A DNA stretch of 64,000 nt from CAVPDE01 sp963707125. GTDB lineage: Bacteria > Desulfobacterota > DSM-4660 > Desulfatiglandales > HGW-15. Positions 44,336-52,994 of the stretch are shown here, piece by piece. The stretch's first letter is position 1; each line of letters begins with the position of its first letter. The DNA lies in contig CAVPOU010000030.1 in NCBI GenBank assembly GCA_963707125.1, positions 1 to 64,000 on the forward strand, written 5' to 3'. The position numbers and the translations under genes were made by a program. The notes below the pieces were generated by a model. That model ran no database searches and was not told the origin of the DNA. It worked only from the letters and a program-made list of their open reading frames with translations.

Positions 44336-44590
44336 GTGAAATACTACGTCTACTTTGACCGATACCGGCGTCCCAAGAAGGCCGTCAGCGAAAAGGAACT
44401 GGTAGAACAGTACAGCAATGATCCTGAGAGGCTCCTGGAGGCCATGAGCGAGCAGCAGGGGGCGAACGGACACGTGGGCATCCTCAGCTTTGAGACAGAG
44501 AAGGAACTCACGGAGTACTTTGAAAAGACCGGCGAAGAGATCATAGGCTTCTTCGAATGCCGGGAGGATAGCCGGCCTTACAACTTCTAG
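44336..44590 (+). CDS. Small conserved-looking hypothetical protein, 84 aa
   Basis: Begins at GTG 44336 (MKYYVYFDRYRRPKKAVSEK). Soluble and acidic, with EYFEKTGEEIIGFFECREDS near the end. No family recognised. It lies 30 bp after the secreted protein gene, with which it may be co-transcribed. Confidence 0.55.
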   Translation: MKYYVYFDRYRRPKKAVSEKELVEQYSNDPERLLEAMSEQQGANGHVGILSFETEKELTEYFEKTGEEIIGFFECREDSRPYNF

Positions 44591-44623
44591 AAGCATCCCC
44601 GCCACGAAGAAGGACTTCCACTT

Positions 44624-44863
44624 ATGCTGGAGCCCATGGAAAAGATGAAGAGGACAAAAAGCATTAAGCTTTACGGGGCAAAACTCGACCCTGCCGAGGT
44701 GGAGAGGCGGATGTCCATGACCGTCGGGAGAGCTCTTCCAAGAATGAGAAATACATTCTGGAATCCAAGAAATACGGGATCAGGAGCAACCGCAAGGAGG
44801 TGAACATTCGCCTTGAAAGGATTGTGAGTTACTCGCTGCTCGAGGAGGTTACAGATTACTAGC
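44624..44863 (+). pseudogene. Small hypothetical gene with a frameshift
   Basis: From ATG 44624 (MLEPMEKMKRTKSIKLYGAK) the frame reads well to about 44725, then homology-independent coding character shifts to the next frame (SSKNEKYILESKKYGIRSNR ... IVSYSLLEEVTDY) to TAG 44861. A one-base change near 44735 would give about 79 residues. Family unknown. It overlaps the following Mut7-C-like gene's 5' side. Confidence 0.35.
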
Positions 44864-45140
44864 CGAATCCCTTAAGGGGCTTGGAGTGGACGTCCGCTTT
44901 CGTGGGGATCTCGGCAGGGAACAAATCCTCCGCATTGCGAAGGAGGAGCGGAGAATCCTCTTAACCCAGGAGGAGCATGTCCTGGAATCACAAGAGATCG
45001 ACCGGGTGATCGTTTTGAAGCCAGGATCGCTTCATGAGCAGGTCAATCAGGTCATGCGTCTGCTGGACCTCGGGGCGATAGTGGGAGGGAAAGAGAGATA
45101 CCATGAACGGAAAAGGCAACGAGATGCTTCAGAAAAATGA
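44853..45140 (+). CDS. Mut7-C RNase-domain-like protein, possibly 5'-truncated
   Basis: The frame gives LLAESLKGLGVDVRFRGDLG, EQILRIAKEERRILLTQEEH, and DRVIVLKPGSLHEQVNQVMR, the layout of the Mut7-C/PIN-like RNase domain (LGxDVxY...ILxIAxxExRILLTxD...). The expected first acidic motif (F-x-x-D-x-M-L-G) is missing, and no ATG precedes; GTG 44886 is the first usable start. It could be a damaged gene. Its end overlaps the start of the QueG-like gene. Confidence 0.4.
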   Translation, partial: RLLAESLKGLGVDVRFRGDLGREQILRIAKEERRILLTQEEHVLESQEIDRVIVLKPGSLHEQVNQVMRLLDLGAIVGGKERYHERKRQRDASEK

Positions 45141-45993
45141 AACCGTCTTATGGATTGAACGGACGGTTCGTGATTTTCTCAGCCATTCGCCGGAGAATAC
45201 GCTCAGGAATCAGGCAAAGGATAGGGCCTTTGAGGAGGTAATCATCGGATTCTCAAAGGGAGATGACCCTCTGTACAATGCGTACAAAGAGCTTGTGGGA
45301 CCTTTTCACTGGACACCCTTGGAGATCTTTAGCAGGACTTTTCCAGAGGTTGAAATCGAACCGGACGAACTCACGGTGATCGCCTGGGTTGTGGCTCACC
45401 ACCCGCTCACCAAGGAGGATAACCGGCGAGAAACATTCTATCCCTCCGAGCGATGGGCAAGGGCTCGCATTTTTGGGGAAGAGGTCAACGAGAAACTGAG
45501 AAGGCACGTGGTGACGGCGCTTGAAGCAGATGGCTACGCCGCTGTAGCTCCCGCACTCTCACCCCACTGGGAGCAGAAAGCCTCCGAGAAGTATGTCTTC
45601 GCATCGACGTGGTCGGAGCGGCACGCAGCCTATGCTTCGGGACTGGGCACCTTTGGTTTGTGTGACGGCCTGATCACGCCTCTCGGGAAGGCGGTGCGAG
45701 TAGGTTCCGTTATTGCTCGTATCAGGATTCCACCGACTCCGAGGCCTTACGCAGATCACCATGCTTACTGCCTCTTCTACTCGAAAGGCCTATGCAAGAA
45801 GTGCACGTCCCGCTGCCCGGTCGGGGCACTGACAGAGGCAGGGCATGACAAGATCAAGTGCCGCAGCCACGTGCGCCCTGTCACGGAGGAGTATGTGAAG
45901 ACCCACTATGGATTCGACGGCTATGGTTGCGGTCTCTGCCAGACCGGCGTCCCCTGTGAGTCTAAGATTCCCCTAGCCACGGAATCTCAGTAA
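45124..45993 (+). CDS. Epoxyqueuosine-reductase-like iron-sulfur protein
   Basis: ATG 45124 gives 289 residues; ATG 45103 in frame is the alternative. Its features resemble QueG and related cobalamin/FeS reductases: ALEADGYAAVAPALSP, STWSERHAAYASGLGTFGLC, GSVIARIRIPPTPRPY, then ferredoxin motifs CLFYSKGLCKKCTSRCP and CGLCQTGVPCESKIP, for two [4Fe-4S] clusters. The N-terminal catalytic region differs from true QueG (no clear Asp-acid motif), so it may be a paralogue of the reductive-dehalogenase-like FeS family. Role unknown. Confidence 0.65.
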   Translation: MLQKNETVLWIERTVRDFLSHSPENTLRNQAKDRAFEEVIIGFSKGDDPLYNAYKELVGPFHWTPLEIFSRTFPEVEIEPDELTVIAWVVAHHPLTKEDNRRETFYPSERWARARIFGEEVNEKLRRHVVTALEADGYAAVAPALSPHWEQKASEKYVFASTWSERHAAYASGLGTFGLCDGLITPLGKAVRVGSVIARIRIPPTPRPYADHHAYCLFYSKGLCKKCTSRCPVGALTEAGHDKIKCRSHVRPVTEEYVKTHYGFDGYGCGLCQTGVPCESKIPLATESQ

Positions 45994-46078
45994 TCAGTAA
46001 ACAGTGAACAGTGAGCAGTGGGGAGCATGCACACAGGATTACTGTCTACTGATGACTGGCCACTGATGACTGGCCCTG
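45990..46078. repeat. Short-unit direct/inverted repeat cluster
   Basis: CAGTAAACAGTGAACAGTGAGCAGTG and the opposing ACTGATGACTGGCCACTGATGACTGG form near-tandem CAGT/ACTG units that can pair across a central GGGGAGCATGCACACAGG. It separates two convergent genes. Some repeats of this kind act as bidirectional terminators. Confidence 0.5.
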
Positions 46079-46085
46079 TCTGGGC

Positions 46086-46895
46086 TCACTGAGCGGATCC
46101 CGCTTCTTTCATGTCGAACTCGGCAGCCTCGTTCAATCCCACCTGTTCCAGCAGAGCAGCGCGCTGTTTTCGCAGGGAGAGATCTTTTGGTGACGCATTG
46201 ATCCTGTCCGACACACCTGCCAGGGCATCGTACCATATCCCTTCCTCAGCCAGCACAAACGGCTGTTTTGCCTTTTCCGTTTGACGGAGTCTCTCAGACA
46301 GAGCGGCAGGAGGCGAAACGACCTCGATCATGCCGCCGGACAGGATGTCTCTGGAGCGGCGATCCGGGTCCGTCACCACGGCCACGAACCATTTGTAGGG
46401 GACATTCTGGCGGAGTTGAACACCGTGGTCCGACAGACGGATGCACTGGAAGCCGGCTTTCTCCAGAGGTTTCAACCGCGCCTCCAAGACCGGCTTGACC
46501 GCATCTCTTTCCGTGATCGTGACTTCAATGGGATGAGTCGTTTTCCTGGAGATGAACCAGTACAGATGCGGCTGGCTTTGAAGGGTGACGGCCACATGGT
46601 CCGGTACCAGCACGGAGAGGGAAACGGGAGGTTCCAAGGAGACCCCTCGGGTTCCTCCGCCCACCCGGCCGCCTGGAGAACCGCGGAGCGGCGGTTTGTA
46701 AACAGGAATGTCCCCAGCGGTCTTGGTTTCTGCGGAGGTCACCGGTTGGGCCTTTTTTCCCTCTTTTCCTGTGGCCGATGGTTCTACTCCCGGTTGCTTC
46801 GCGGAGCCGGGGGCCTGTGCTCGCGCATGACTCGGAAAGGAAGCAAAAAGGAATGTCGCCAGAAAGATGAACGTCAACCTCTTGAATGATTTCAT
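46086..46895 (-). CDS. DUF928 exported protein
   Basis: 269 residues. The signal peptide covers residues 1-26 (LTFIFLATFLFASFPSHARA). The DUF928 signature follows: VYKPPLRGSPGGRVGGGTRG, then LVPDHVAVTLQSQPHLYWFI, SRKTTHPIEVTI, GGMIEV. The C-terminal helices resemble DUF928 ends. By family knowledge these proteins commonly co-occur with CHAT, CHASE2 and two-partner-secretion genes, exactly as here. Its ATG overlaps the stop of the cyclase (ATGA), so translation is coupled. Function unknown; periplasmic. Confidence 0.8.
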   Translation of the reverse strand: MKSFKRLTFIFLATFLFASFPSHARAQAPGSAKQPGVEPSATGKEGKKAQPVTSAETKTAGDIPVYKPPLRGSPGGRVGGGTRGVSLEPPVSLSVLVPDHVAVTLQSQPHLYWFISRKTTHPIEVTITERDAVKPVLEARLKPLEKAGFQCIRLSDHGVQLRQNVPYKWFVAVVTDPDRRSRDILSGGMIEVVSPPAALSERLRQTEKAKQPFVLAEEGIWYDALAGVSDRINASPKDLSLRKQRAALLEQVGLNEAAEFDMKEAGSAQ

Positions 46896-48832
46896 GGGAT
46901 CACCTCCTTGGGTCGGGGCTGAAGGGAAGAGGAATCCTCCCCCAGCACCCGGTAAATGGTAATCTTTTCTTCCTTACCCTTCAAGCTCACTTCTCCGATC
47001 CGCTCTGTCCGGAACTCAGGCCCCAGATATCGGAGAGTCGATTCGCCGATCAGAATTCGGCACAGGGCCTCCTTGCCCAGATCTTTGTCATAGCTCTCAA
47101 GCCTTGAGGCAATGTTGATCGTATCCCCAATGGTCGTGTATTTCATCCTCTGAAAGCCTCCCAAAGCGCCGGCCACAGCAGGCCCCGTGTAGATCCCGAT
47201 GCGCATTCCGACTTCCGGAAGCCCCTTCTCCTGCCAGTGGGCATTCAGGGGATGCATCTCCTTTTCCATGGCCAGCGCAGATCTCACCGCACCCAGAGCA
47301 TCCCGGCGAATAACGGATTCATTCTGCTCCGGCAAGGGCAGACCGAAGTTTGCCTTGATGCCGTCCCCGGCAAAGTCGTCGATGATGCCCCCGTGGTCCA
47401 TGATGATGCCGGTCATCCGTTCCATGTAAATGTTGAGCCAGTCCATGAGGTCCTGAGGATCCATTTTCTCGGAGACCGTCGTAAATCCTCTCATATCGGA
47501 GAAAAAGGCGGTCATGACGAGCTTTTGCGATCGAGGCCTGCCATTCTTGAGAAACTGCTCTCTCTGCTGCCACAGGGATTCAGCGACCTCTTTAGAAACA
47601 TGCTTGGAAAAAATCTGCATCAGAAGGGCGCGCTCTTTCCTCTCCAGGCTTGTCACATAAGCGGTGACGAGCGCTGCGGTGAGAAGGAAGGCGACCGCGG
47701 GAGGGGCGAGGGGAATCCACCATCGATTCAAGAACGCCAAATAGGCGGAAAGACCGATGAGGAGAATCCCGGCTAAACCGAGACCGGAGAAGCGCCAGGC
47801 GGAGTGGGCCTTGAGCCCTGTAATGCCGCCGAGCAAACACCATAGGAAGATCCAGAGAATTTCCACCCTCTCCGTGAAGGTCGCAAGGGGTTGAATTCCT
47901 TCGATGCCTGCCCTGAGCAGCTGGCTGACCATGAGACCGTGAAGAAACACGCCCGGGACCTGCTGCGCCTCTGAAAACCCACGGCTGTAGGGAGTATAGA
48001 AAAAATCCTTGACGCTCTGGGCTGTGACGCCAATGAGAACGATCTTGTCGGTGATCGCCCTCGGGTTGATCTTTCCGGAGATAAGGTTTGAAAACGAATA
48101 GGATCGAAGCGGGGACGAGGGACCTTGATAGTCGAGCAAAAACTGATAGCCTCTCGCATCCGCCTTAACGTACCCGCCGTCGTTTTCTTCAAAGGGCCTG
48201 AACGTCACATTTCCCAAACGGAGGTGCTGTGGATTCTGCTCATCCTGCCGTGGAACGATCCCCTCGGTCTGCAGATAGAGGAGGGCAAGCCTGAGTGCAA
48301 AGGAGTAAGCGGCGCCGTCCCCGTCATCCAGGAACAGGAGGCCTCTTCGAACGACTCCTCCTGGGTCGACGAGAATATCATTGAAGCCCACCCGATCCGT
48401 TCCCTTGAGAACAGGAGGGGGCCGAACCCCGCCTTCGCCGAACTTCATGGTCACGATGATGTTGGGGTTCTCCGAGAGCACAGTGTTCAGGGTTTCAGTG
48501 CCAGGCGGCACCGGGATATCCCGGAAGATGTCGAGGCCGATGGCTCTCGGTTTGCTCTCTAGGAGGATGCCTAGGGCCTGGGTGAGAGTTTCGTCGGTGA
48601 GGGGCCACTGGCCGATGGAAAGAATGTCTTTTTCCGATGCCCGCACCACCGTGATGCGGGGATCATGGATGGAGGAACCGGGTTGCATGCGCACAAACCA
48701 GTCGTAAGCCGGGAGCTCCAGGAATTCGAGATTCCCGGCCCCCCTCACGCCTACGACGGCGAGAAAGACAAGGAGGCAACTGAGTGCAGCAGCGAAGATT
48801 GGATTCCGGATCATCTTGGTCAAGAAGCGCAT
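46892..48832 (-). CDS. CHASE2-domain adenylate/guanylate cyclase
   Basis: 646 residues from ATG 48832 (SD GAGGAAGG). A first membrane segment (FAAALSCLLVFLAVVGV), the extracytoplasmic CHASE2 sensor (about 40-330; AYDWFVRMQPGSSIHDPRIT, ...GWPLTDETL-like block, DKIVLIGVTAQSVKDFFYTP), then three or so membrane segments (about 350-425) and a class III cyclase domain (about 460-640). Metal Asp residues are in FFSDMRGFTTVSEKM and DDFAGDGIKANFG; INIASRLE supplies the Asn/Arg transition-state residues. It makes a cyclic nucleotide in response to a periplasmic signal. It lies between CHAT and DUF928 genes of one operon. Confidence 0.9.
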   Translation of the reverse strand: MRFLTKMIRNPIFAAALSCLLVFLAVVGVRGAGNLEFLELPAYDWFVRMQPGSSIHDPRITVVRASEKDILSIGQWPLTDETLTQALGILLESKPRAIGLDIFRDIPVPPGTETLNTVLSENPNIIVTMKFGEGGVRPPPVLKGTDRVGFNDILVDPGGVVRRGLLFLDDGDGAAYSFALRLALLYLQTEGIVPRQDEQNPQHLRLGNVTFRPFEENDGGYVKADARGYQFLLDYQGPSSPLRSYSFSNLISGKINPRAITDKIVLIGVTAQSVKDFFYTPYSRGFSEAQQVPGVFLHGLMVSQLLRAGIEGIQPLATFTERVEILWIFLWCLLGGITGLKAHSAWRFSGLGLAGILLIGLSAYLAFLNRWWIPLAPPAVAFLLTAALVTAYVTSLERKERALLMQIFSKHVSKEVAESLWQQREQFLKNGRPRSQKLVMTAFFSDMRGFTTVSEKMDPQDLMDWLNIYMERMTGIIMDHGGIIDDFAGDGIKANFGLPLPEQNESVIRRDALGAVRSALAMEKEMHPLNAHWQEKGLPEVGMRIGIYTGPAVAGALGGFQRMKYTTIGDTINIASRLESYDKDLGKEALCRILIGESTLRYLGPEFRTERIGEVSLKGKEEKITIYRVLGEDSSSLQPRPKEVIP

Positions 48833-48845
48833 TCCCAGACCTTCC

Positions 48846-51170
48846 TCACAGCCAGTTGTTGATGAGAAGAAAAGGAGCCCAGTAACACGGATGATCATAA
48901 CGCGGGTCCTTGAGCAATGCAAGCTGGGCGGCCTGAAGGGCTAATGCTCTGGACACGCCGGGATTCTGAAGCCGGCGATAGAACTCCACCACGAGTCTGT
49001 AGGAGGCGGGATCACTGACGTGCCAAAGCGTTGCCAGGGCGCTGCGGGCTCCGGCCCTGATCGCAATGCCGGCCAATCCCAGCGCCGCTCGATCGTCCCC
49101 GGCTGCCGTCTCGCACGCGCTCAGGGTCAGAAGATCCAGGGGCTCTTCCCGGAACCGGAAGAGGCCCACATAGTCGCCAAGACGATCCATGGTCAATCGC
49201 GCGTCAAAGGTAAGGAGAAAGCTGTCTTCCACATCGTTTCCGAAATGACCATGAGAGGCAATGTGGACGATGCTGTAGGGCTCTCTCCTCAATTCCTCTT
49301 CCACGCGGGCTGCAACAAAATCCTGGTTCAGGAGAGAACGGCCTCCGAGAAGCTGGTTGATCGCCTTGAGTTCGCCCGACACATAAGGGAGGCCGGGGAA
49401 ATCCTGGACAGACTCGGTGAGACCGAGGGTCAGCACACTTACCTGGTCTCTTCTCAGCGGCTTTGGGTCGGTCAGATTGAGACCAGGGGTGATGGCGGTG
49501 GCGACCTGCTGGGCCAGGAATTCCTGCCCGTTATGAAGGGCAGCCATGGGGATCGTTCGAAGCGGGCCATCGGGAACAAAGACCAACGTATCTATTTTGT
49601 AGGCAGCGAGATCCTTCTCAAAGGGCCGGATCAGCCAGTCATAGAGCTTTTGTGCGTGAGGCAGGAACTCTTCCGTGGTCCGTTTTTCGACTTTGTTACG
49701 AAACTCCCGAACCTCTTGGGTCAGCCTCTCCATAGAGACCTTTACGGTGTATCTCCTGAGGGAGTCAGGGAAACGGACCAGGAGTTCCAGTCGGTCTTTA
49801 AGGAGAATCGGGTACACGATCAGCGCCGTCTCAGAAAGAAGGTCCAGCTTTCTTTCCACATAACGGGCTGCATCCACACAGTCATCTTTGAAGTAGTCCC
49901 GCAACTCAAAGACCTTGACGAGTTCAATGGCCTCTCTTGCTTCCGTGAGGTAGATCTGAGGGTTTTCCGTGGATGAGGCATGTTCCAGGAGGAGGTCCAC
50001 ATATTGTGAACAGAGGGAGCCGGCCGTTCTTCGGAAAGAGGAGTTGGAATCGGCATGGCAATCGGTCATCTCTTTTTGAATGGTCTGGAGATTGGCGATC
50101 GCATGGCGATAGGCTGCAATGGATTCCTCGGGTTTTCCCATGCTTCTCAGGATTCGGCCGCTCTGCCACTGCCAGCGGTAGAGAGATTCCGGCGCATGAG
50201 AGCGCTGGGCGTAAAAAATCGCTACTCTGGTGAGCTTCAGAGTTTCCTCAAGCCGGGCTTCGCTTTCATAGAGGCTGCCGAGATACCCATAAGCATAAGA
50301 GAGTGTCCGCAAATCACCGATCGCTTGGCTGACTCGAACGGCCTCGGTGAACGCCTCTGAAGCCAGAACCACCAAGGCAGTTTCCTGGCCTGGAATGTGG
50401 GTCTGCAGGTCGTTAGCCAGGAGGCCCGCATTGATAAGAGCGTGGGCCTTGTAGTAAGAATCCTCCAGTCCCCTGAGAAGAAGGAGGGCTTTGTCGATCC
50501 GGGATTTTGCTTCCCCGTAATGCCCCATGCTGAAGCACACGGTAGCGCTGTTGACCAGAGCCAGCGCAGCCGTGCCTCCTCTTTCTCGAACGATGGAGGC
50601 GCTTTCTTGGTAAGCCTGAAGCGCTTCCTCATACCTTTTTTGAGCAGCCAGAAGGTTTCCCAGGTTATTGAGGATCCTTGCGCTGAGGTCTGGATCGCCA
50701 AGGGGTCTCGCCATCCTGAGGCCTTCCTGAAGATAAAGATAGGCTCTCTCATTTTCCCCCAAACTGATAAGGATATTTCCCAGAAGGCCCAGGGCTTCAG
50801 CGGTTTGTCTTTCGTCTTTGCTCTGCTTGGCAAGGAGGAGAGCCTTTTCTATGGCCTTTAGGGCATCCTGGTGCTGTCCCAAACCCTGATAGGCTTGGGA
50901 GAGTCTTGTGAGGGCCTCACCGTATTTTCCTTTGTTTCCACTCTGCTCGAATAGCCGGGCCGCTTCTGACCAGCTTGAGATGGCACTTGTAAAAGCGCCG
51001 TTCTTGAAAGAAACCGTCCCTTGTTCCATGAGGCTTTCGGCAGAAAGGGACGGCGCGTCCACGGGGCCGGGACCTCTTCCCTCTGCCTGGGTTTGGGAGG
51101 TGGAGCACGCCGCCGGCCCTCCAAAGCAGAGGCTCAACAAGAAAGGGAGATGAAAAAATCTTAATCTCAT
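48846..51170 (-). CDS. TPR-CHAT caspase-like protease (exported)
   Basis: 774 residues. It has an N-terminal signal/possible lipoprotein segment (FHLPFLLSLCFGGPAAC, lipobox imperfect). TPR repeats run over about 45-400 (e.g. YGEALTRLSQAYQGLGQHQD, AEALGLLGNILISLGENERA, ARILNNLGNLLAAQKRYEEA). The CHAT domain covers about 500-774 with FVPDGPLRTIPMAAL, HIASHGHF (His640) and LTLSACETAAG (Cys686), the caspase-type His/Cys dyad intact, followed by the LATLWHVSD block. It is presumably a periplasmic or surface protease; its substrates are probably partners in this operon. Between TpsB and CHASE2 cyclase; ATG directly at the stop of TpsB. Confidence 0.9.
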   Translation of the reverse strand: MRLRFFHLPFLLSLCFGGPAACSTSQTQAEGRGPGPVDAPSLSAESLMEQGTVSFKNGAFTSAISSWSEAARLFEQSGNKGKYGEALTRLSQAYQGLGQHQDALKAIEKALLLAKQSKDERQTAEALGLLGNILISLGENERAYLYLQEGLRMARPLGDPDLSARILNNLGNLLAAQKRYEEALQAYQESASIVRERGGTAALALVNSATVCFSMGHYGEAKSRIDKALLLLRGLEDSYYKAHALINAGLLANDLQTHIPGQETALVVLASEAFTEAVRVSQAIGDLRTLSYAYGYLGSLYESEARLEETLKLTRVAIFYAQRSHAPESLYRWQWQSGRILRSMGKPEESIAAYRHAIANLQTIQKEMTDCHADSNSSFRRTAGSLCSQYVDLLLEHASSTENPQIYLTEAREAIELVKVFELRDYFKDDCVDAARYVERKLDLLSETALIVYPILLKDRLELLVRFPDSLRRYTVKVSMERLTQEVREFRNKVEKRTTEEFLPHAQKLYDWLIRPFEKDLAAYKIDTLVFVPDGPLRTIPMAALHNGQEFLAQQVATAITPGLNLTDPKPLRRDQVSVLTLGLTESVQDFPGLPYVSGELKAINQLLGGRSLLNQDFVAARVEEELRREPYSIVHIASHGHFGNDVEDSFLLTFDARLTMDRLGDYVGLFRFREEPLDLLTLSACETAAGDDRAALGLAGIAIRAGARSALATLWHVSDPASYRLVVEFYRRLQNPGVSRALALQAAQLALLKDPRYDHPCYWAPFLLINNWL

Positions 51171-52910
51171 TCAAAATCCTGTGACAGCGATCTGAAAGTG
51201 GATTCCATCATCCTGCAGATTATGATCAGGCGGATTGACGTCGACCAAGGCGTATCCCCAGTAGAACTCAAAGTCCAGCTTGAGCTCTGCCGGGGATTTC
51301 ATGAGCGGAACCCCCCAGCGGAGACCCAGGCCAACGCTGTAAATGCTTCTTGGATAAAACGTGGGGAGGTCCTTGTTTTTTGCGTAGCCGTAATCTGAAA
51401 AAGGAACGAGCTGGAGATACTCTGCCCAGGCTGCGTTCTGAACAATGGGGATCCGCAGCTCCAGAGAGGCAATCATGGCCTGATCTCTGACCAGCAAGTT
51501 TTCGCGGTATCCCCGAACCGTGTACCTGCCGCCGACCGCGATCTGTTCAAGAGGCAAAAGGGGTTGATTGGAGATCTGGACGTCTGTCCTGAACAGGAGT
51601 TGCGTGTCCCAGGTTTTCAGAACCCTGGCCCACTGAAACTGACCGAGCCAGGAGAGGAACCGGCCATCGGGTGTTAGGGAAGAGCCATGAACGGTGGCGT
51701 CCAGCGCATCGATTCCAAAACTGAATCTGGAGCGGGCAGCAAGCACTTCGTGCTGTGTCCTGTATATCCATTCCTGGGAGAACCGCAGAGCGGTCACGGC
51801 AGACTCACCGTTTTCCACGCCCGGATAGAAGGAAAAAGGTTCTCCAAGGAGAAAGGTTTTGTCCTCAAGATAATTTCCTGTGAGAGCGACGGCAAATTCT
51901 TGGTTCAAGGTTCGATAGAGCGGTTGTCTCAGGGTGATTTCGTAGATGTTGCACCGGCTCTCCGTATCGAGGGGGTCGAAGACCTCATCAATCACATTGA
52001 AGTCGTTTTTCCTGTACCTCAGAAAGAGCGTCGTGTCGTGGACCGTGACAGGGAGACTGTACCACACATCAATCAGAGGATTCATCCCCTTGGATCGGCC
52101 ATAGGTGAGATTCAGGATATCTCCATGGCCGGTCAGATTCTGGTGCGCCAGGGTGAGGACTCCCTGCTCGGCGCCCACCGACGGGGACTGGTAATTGTTG
52201 AATGCGAGCCAGGCATATAAGGGGGTTTTCTCCTCCACATTGACTTTCAGGACGCTTTCCCCAGGCCGGGTCCCGGGTCTCATGTCGGCGTGAATACCGC
52301 TGATCCGTGGATCCTGCTGGAGAAATTGCAGCCGTTGCTGGAGAGGGTTCAGGTTGACCGGTGGGCCGGCGCCAATGGCCAACCGATCTTTAATATAGGA
52401 ATCTCTGAACCACTTGTTTCCCTCGATCTCTATGGAGCTCAGTTTCCCTTCAACGATTTGAATGGTTACGATGCCGTCCACCACGGTCTGATCGGGAATG
52501 AAGGCGCCTGAGTTGATGAAACCATGATTGATGTAATAGAGCGTCAAAGCCCTGCGAAGAGCTTCCAGGTCTTCGCTGATCAGGGGCCGGTTCTCGTAAG
52601 GAGCGGTCACCTGGGAGAGCTCCTCTGGCGAGAAAACCGTGTTTCCTGTCACAACGATTTTCCTGACAAATACACCCTTGAGCAGAAGTTCGTTGGCTGC
52701 GGCCGGCGGGACAGACGGTGGAACAAGAGGCAGGGTCTCAAGGGAAGGGGTCAGAAGTTGCTCTCCAAGAAGATCCGGTCGCCTGTCTCCGGAGCGACCC
52801 GTGGGGTCAATGCGCGGGATCACCCGCTGAGCAAAGACGGGAGCGCTTGTCAGCAGAATCGTGAGAATGGAAGTAAAGATCCATGCTTTAACACGTAAAG
52901 ATCTGATCAT
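51171..52910 (-). CDS. Two-partner secretion outer-membrane transporter (ShlB/FhaC type)
   Basis: 579 residues from ATG 52910 (GGGGAG upstream). Signal peptide (IFTSILTILLTSAPVFA), then POTRA domains (about 70-220; KIVVTGNTVFSPEELSQVTA, IEGNKWFRDSYIKDRL) and a TpsB beta-barrel (YLRYRKNDF, VRGYRENLLVRDQ as the conserved VRGY/L6-like motif, YGWGYALVDVNPPDHNL-like end). It exports the adhesin encoded upstream. A hairpin (52938-52970) sits in the 84-bp gap between the two genes and could adjust the adhesin/transporter ratio. Confidence 0.9.
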   Translation of the reverse strand: MIRSLRVKAWIFTSILTILLTSAPVFAQRVIPRIDPTGRSGDRRPDLLGEQLLTPSLETLPLVPPSVPPAAANELLLKGVFVRKIVVTGNTVFSPEELSQVTAPYENRPLISEDLEALRRALTLYYINHGFINSGAFIPDQTVVDGIVTIQIVEGKLSSIEIEGNKWFRDSYIKDRLAIGAGPPVNLNPLQQRLQFLQQDPRISGIHADMRPGTRPGESVLKVNVEEKTPLYAWLAFNNYQSPSVGAEQGVLTLAHQNLTGHGDILNLTYGRSKGMNPLIDVWYSLPVTVHDTTLFLRYRKNDFNVIDEVFDPLDTESRCNIYEITLRQPLYRTLNQEFAVALTGNYLEDKTFLLGEPFSFYPGVENGESAVTALRFSQEWIYRTQHEVLAARSRFSFGIDALDATVHGSSLTPDGRFLSWLGQFQWARVLKTWDTQLLFRTDVQISNQPLLPLEQIAVGGRYTVRGYRENLLVRDQAMIASLELRIPIVQNAAWAEYLQLVPFSDYGYAKNKDLPTFYPRSIYSVGLGLRWGVPLMKSPAELKLDFEFYWGYALVDVNPPDHNLQDDGIHFQIAVTGF

Positions 52911-52937
52911 TTCTCCCCGGCGGTCATGTGCCTCTCT

Positions 52938-52970
52938 CAAGGGGAGAGGCATGTGAAGGCTCTCCCCTTG
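52938..52970. repeat. Hairpin between adhesin and transporter genes
   Basis: CAAGGGGAGAG and CTCTCCCCTTG form an 11-bp stem in the tpsA-tpsB gap. No T-run follows on the operon strand, so it is more likely an mRNA-stability or processing hairpin than a terminator. Confidence 0.55.
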
Positions 52971-52994
52971 GGTAAAGGGGAGGTGGAGGGGATT

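Noticed and set aside
44336..44590. Second copy of an EF-hand-type protein
   Set aside because: Acidic stretches are present but no complete D-x-D/N-x-D loop; left as hypothetical.
45103..45140. Fusion of the Mut7-C-like and QueG-like genes
   Set aside because: They are in different frames and overlap by a few codons only, which is an ordinary operon overlap.
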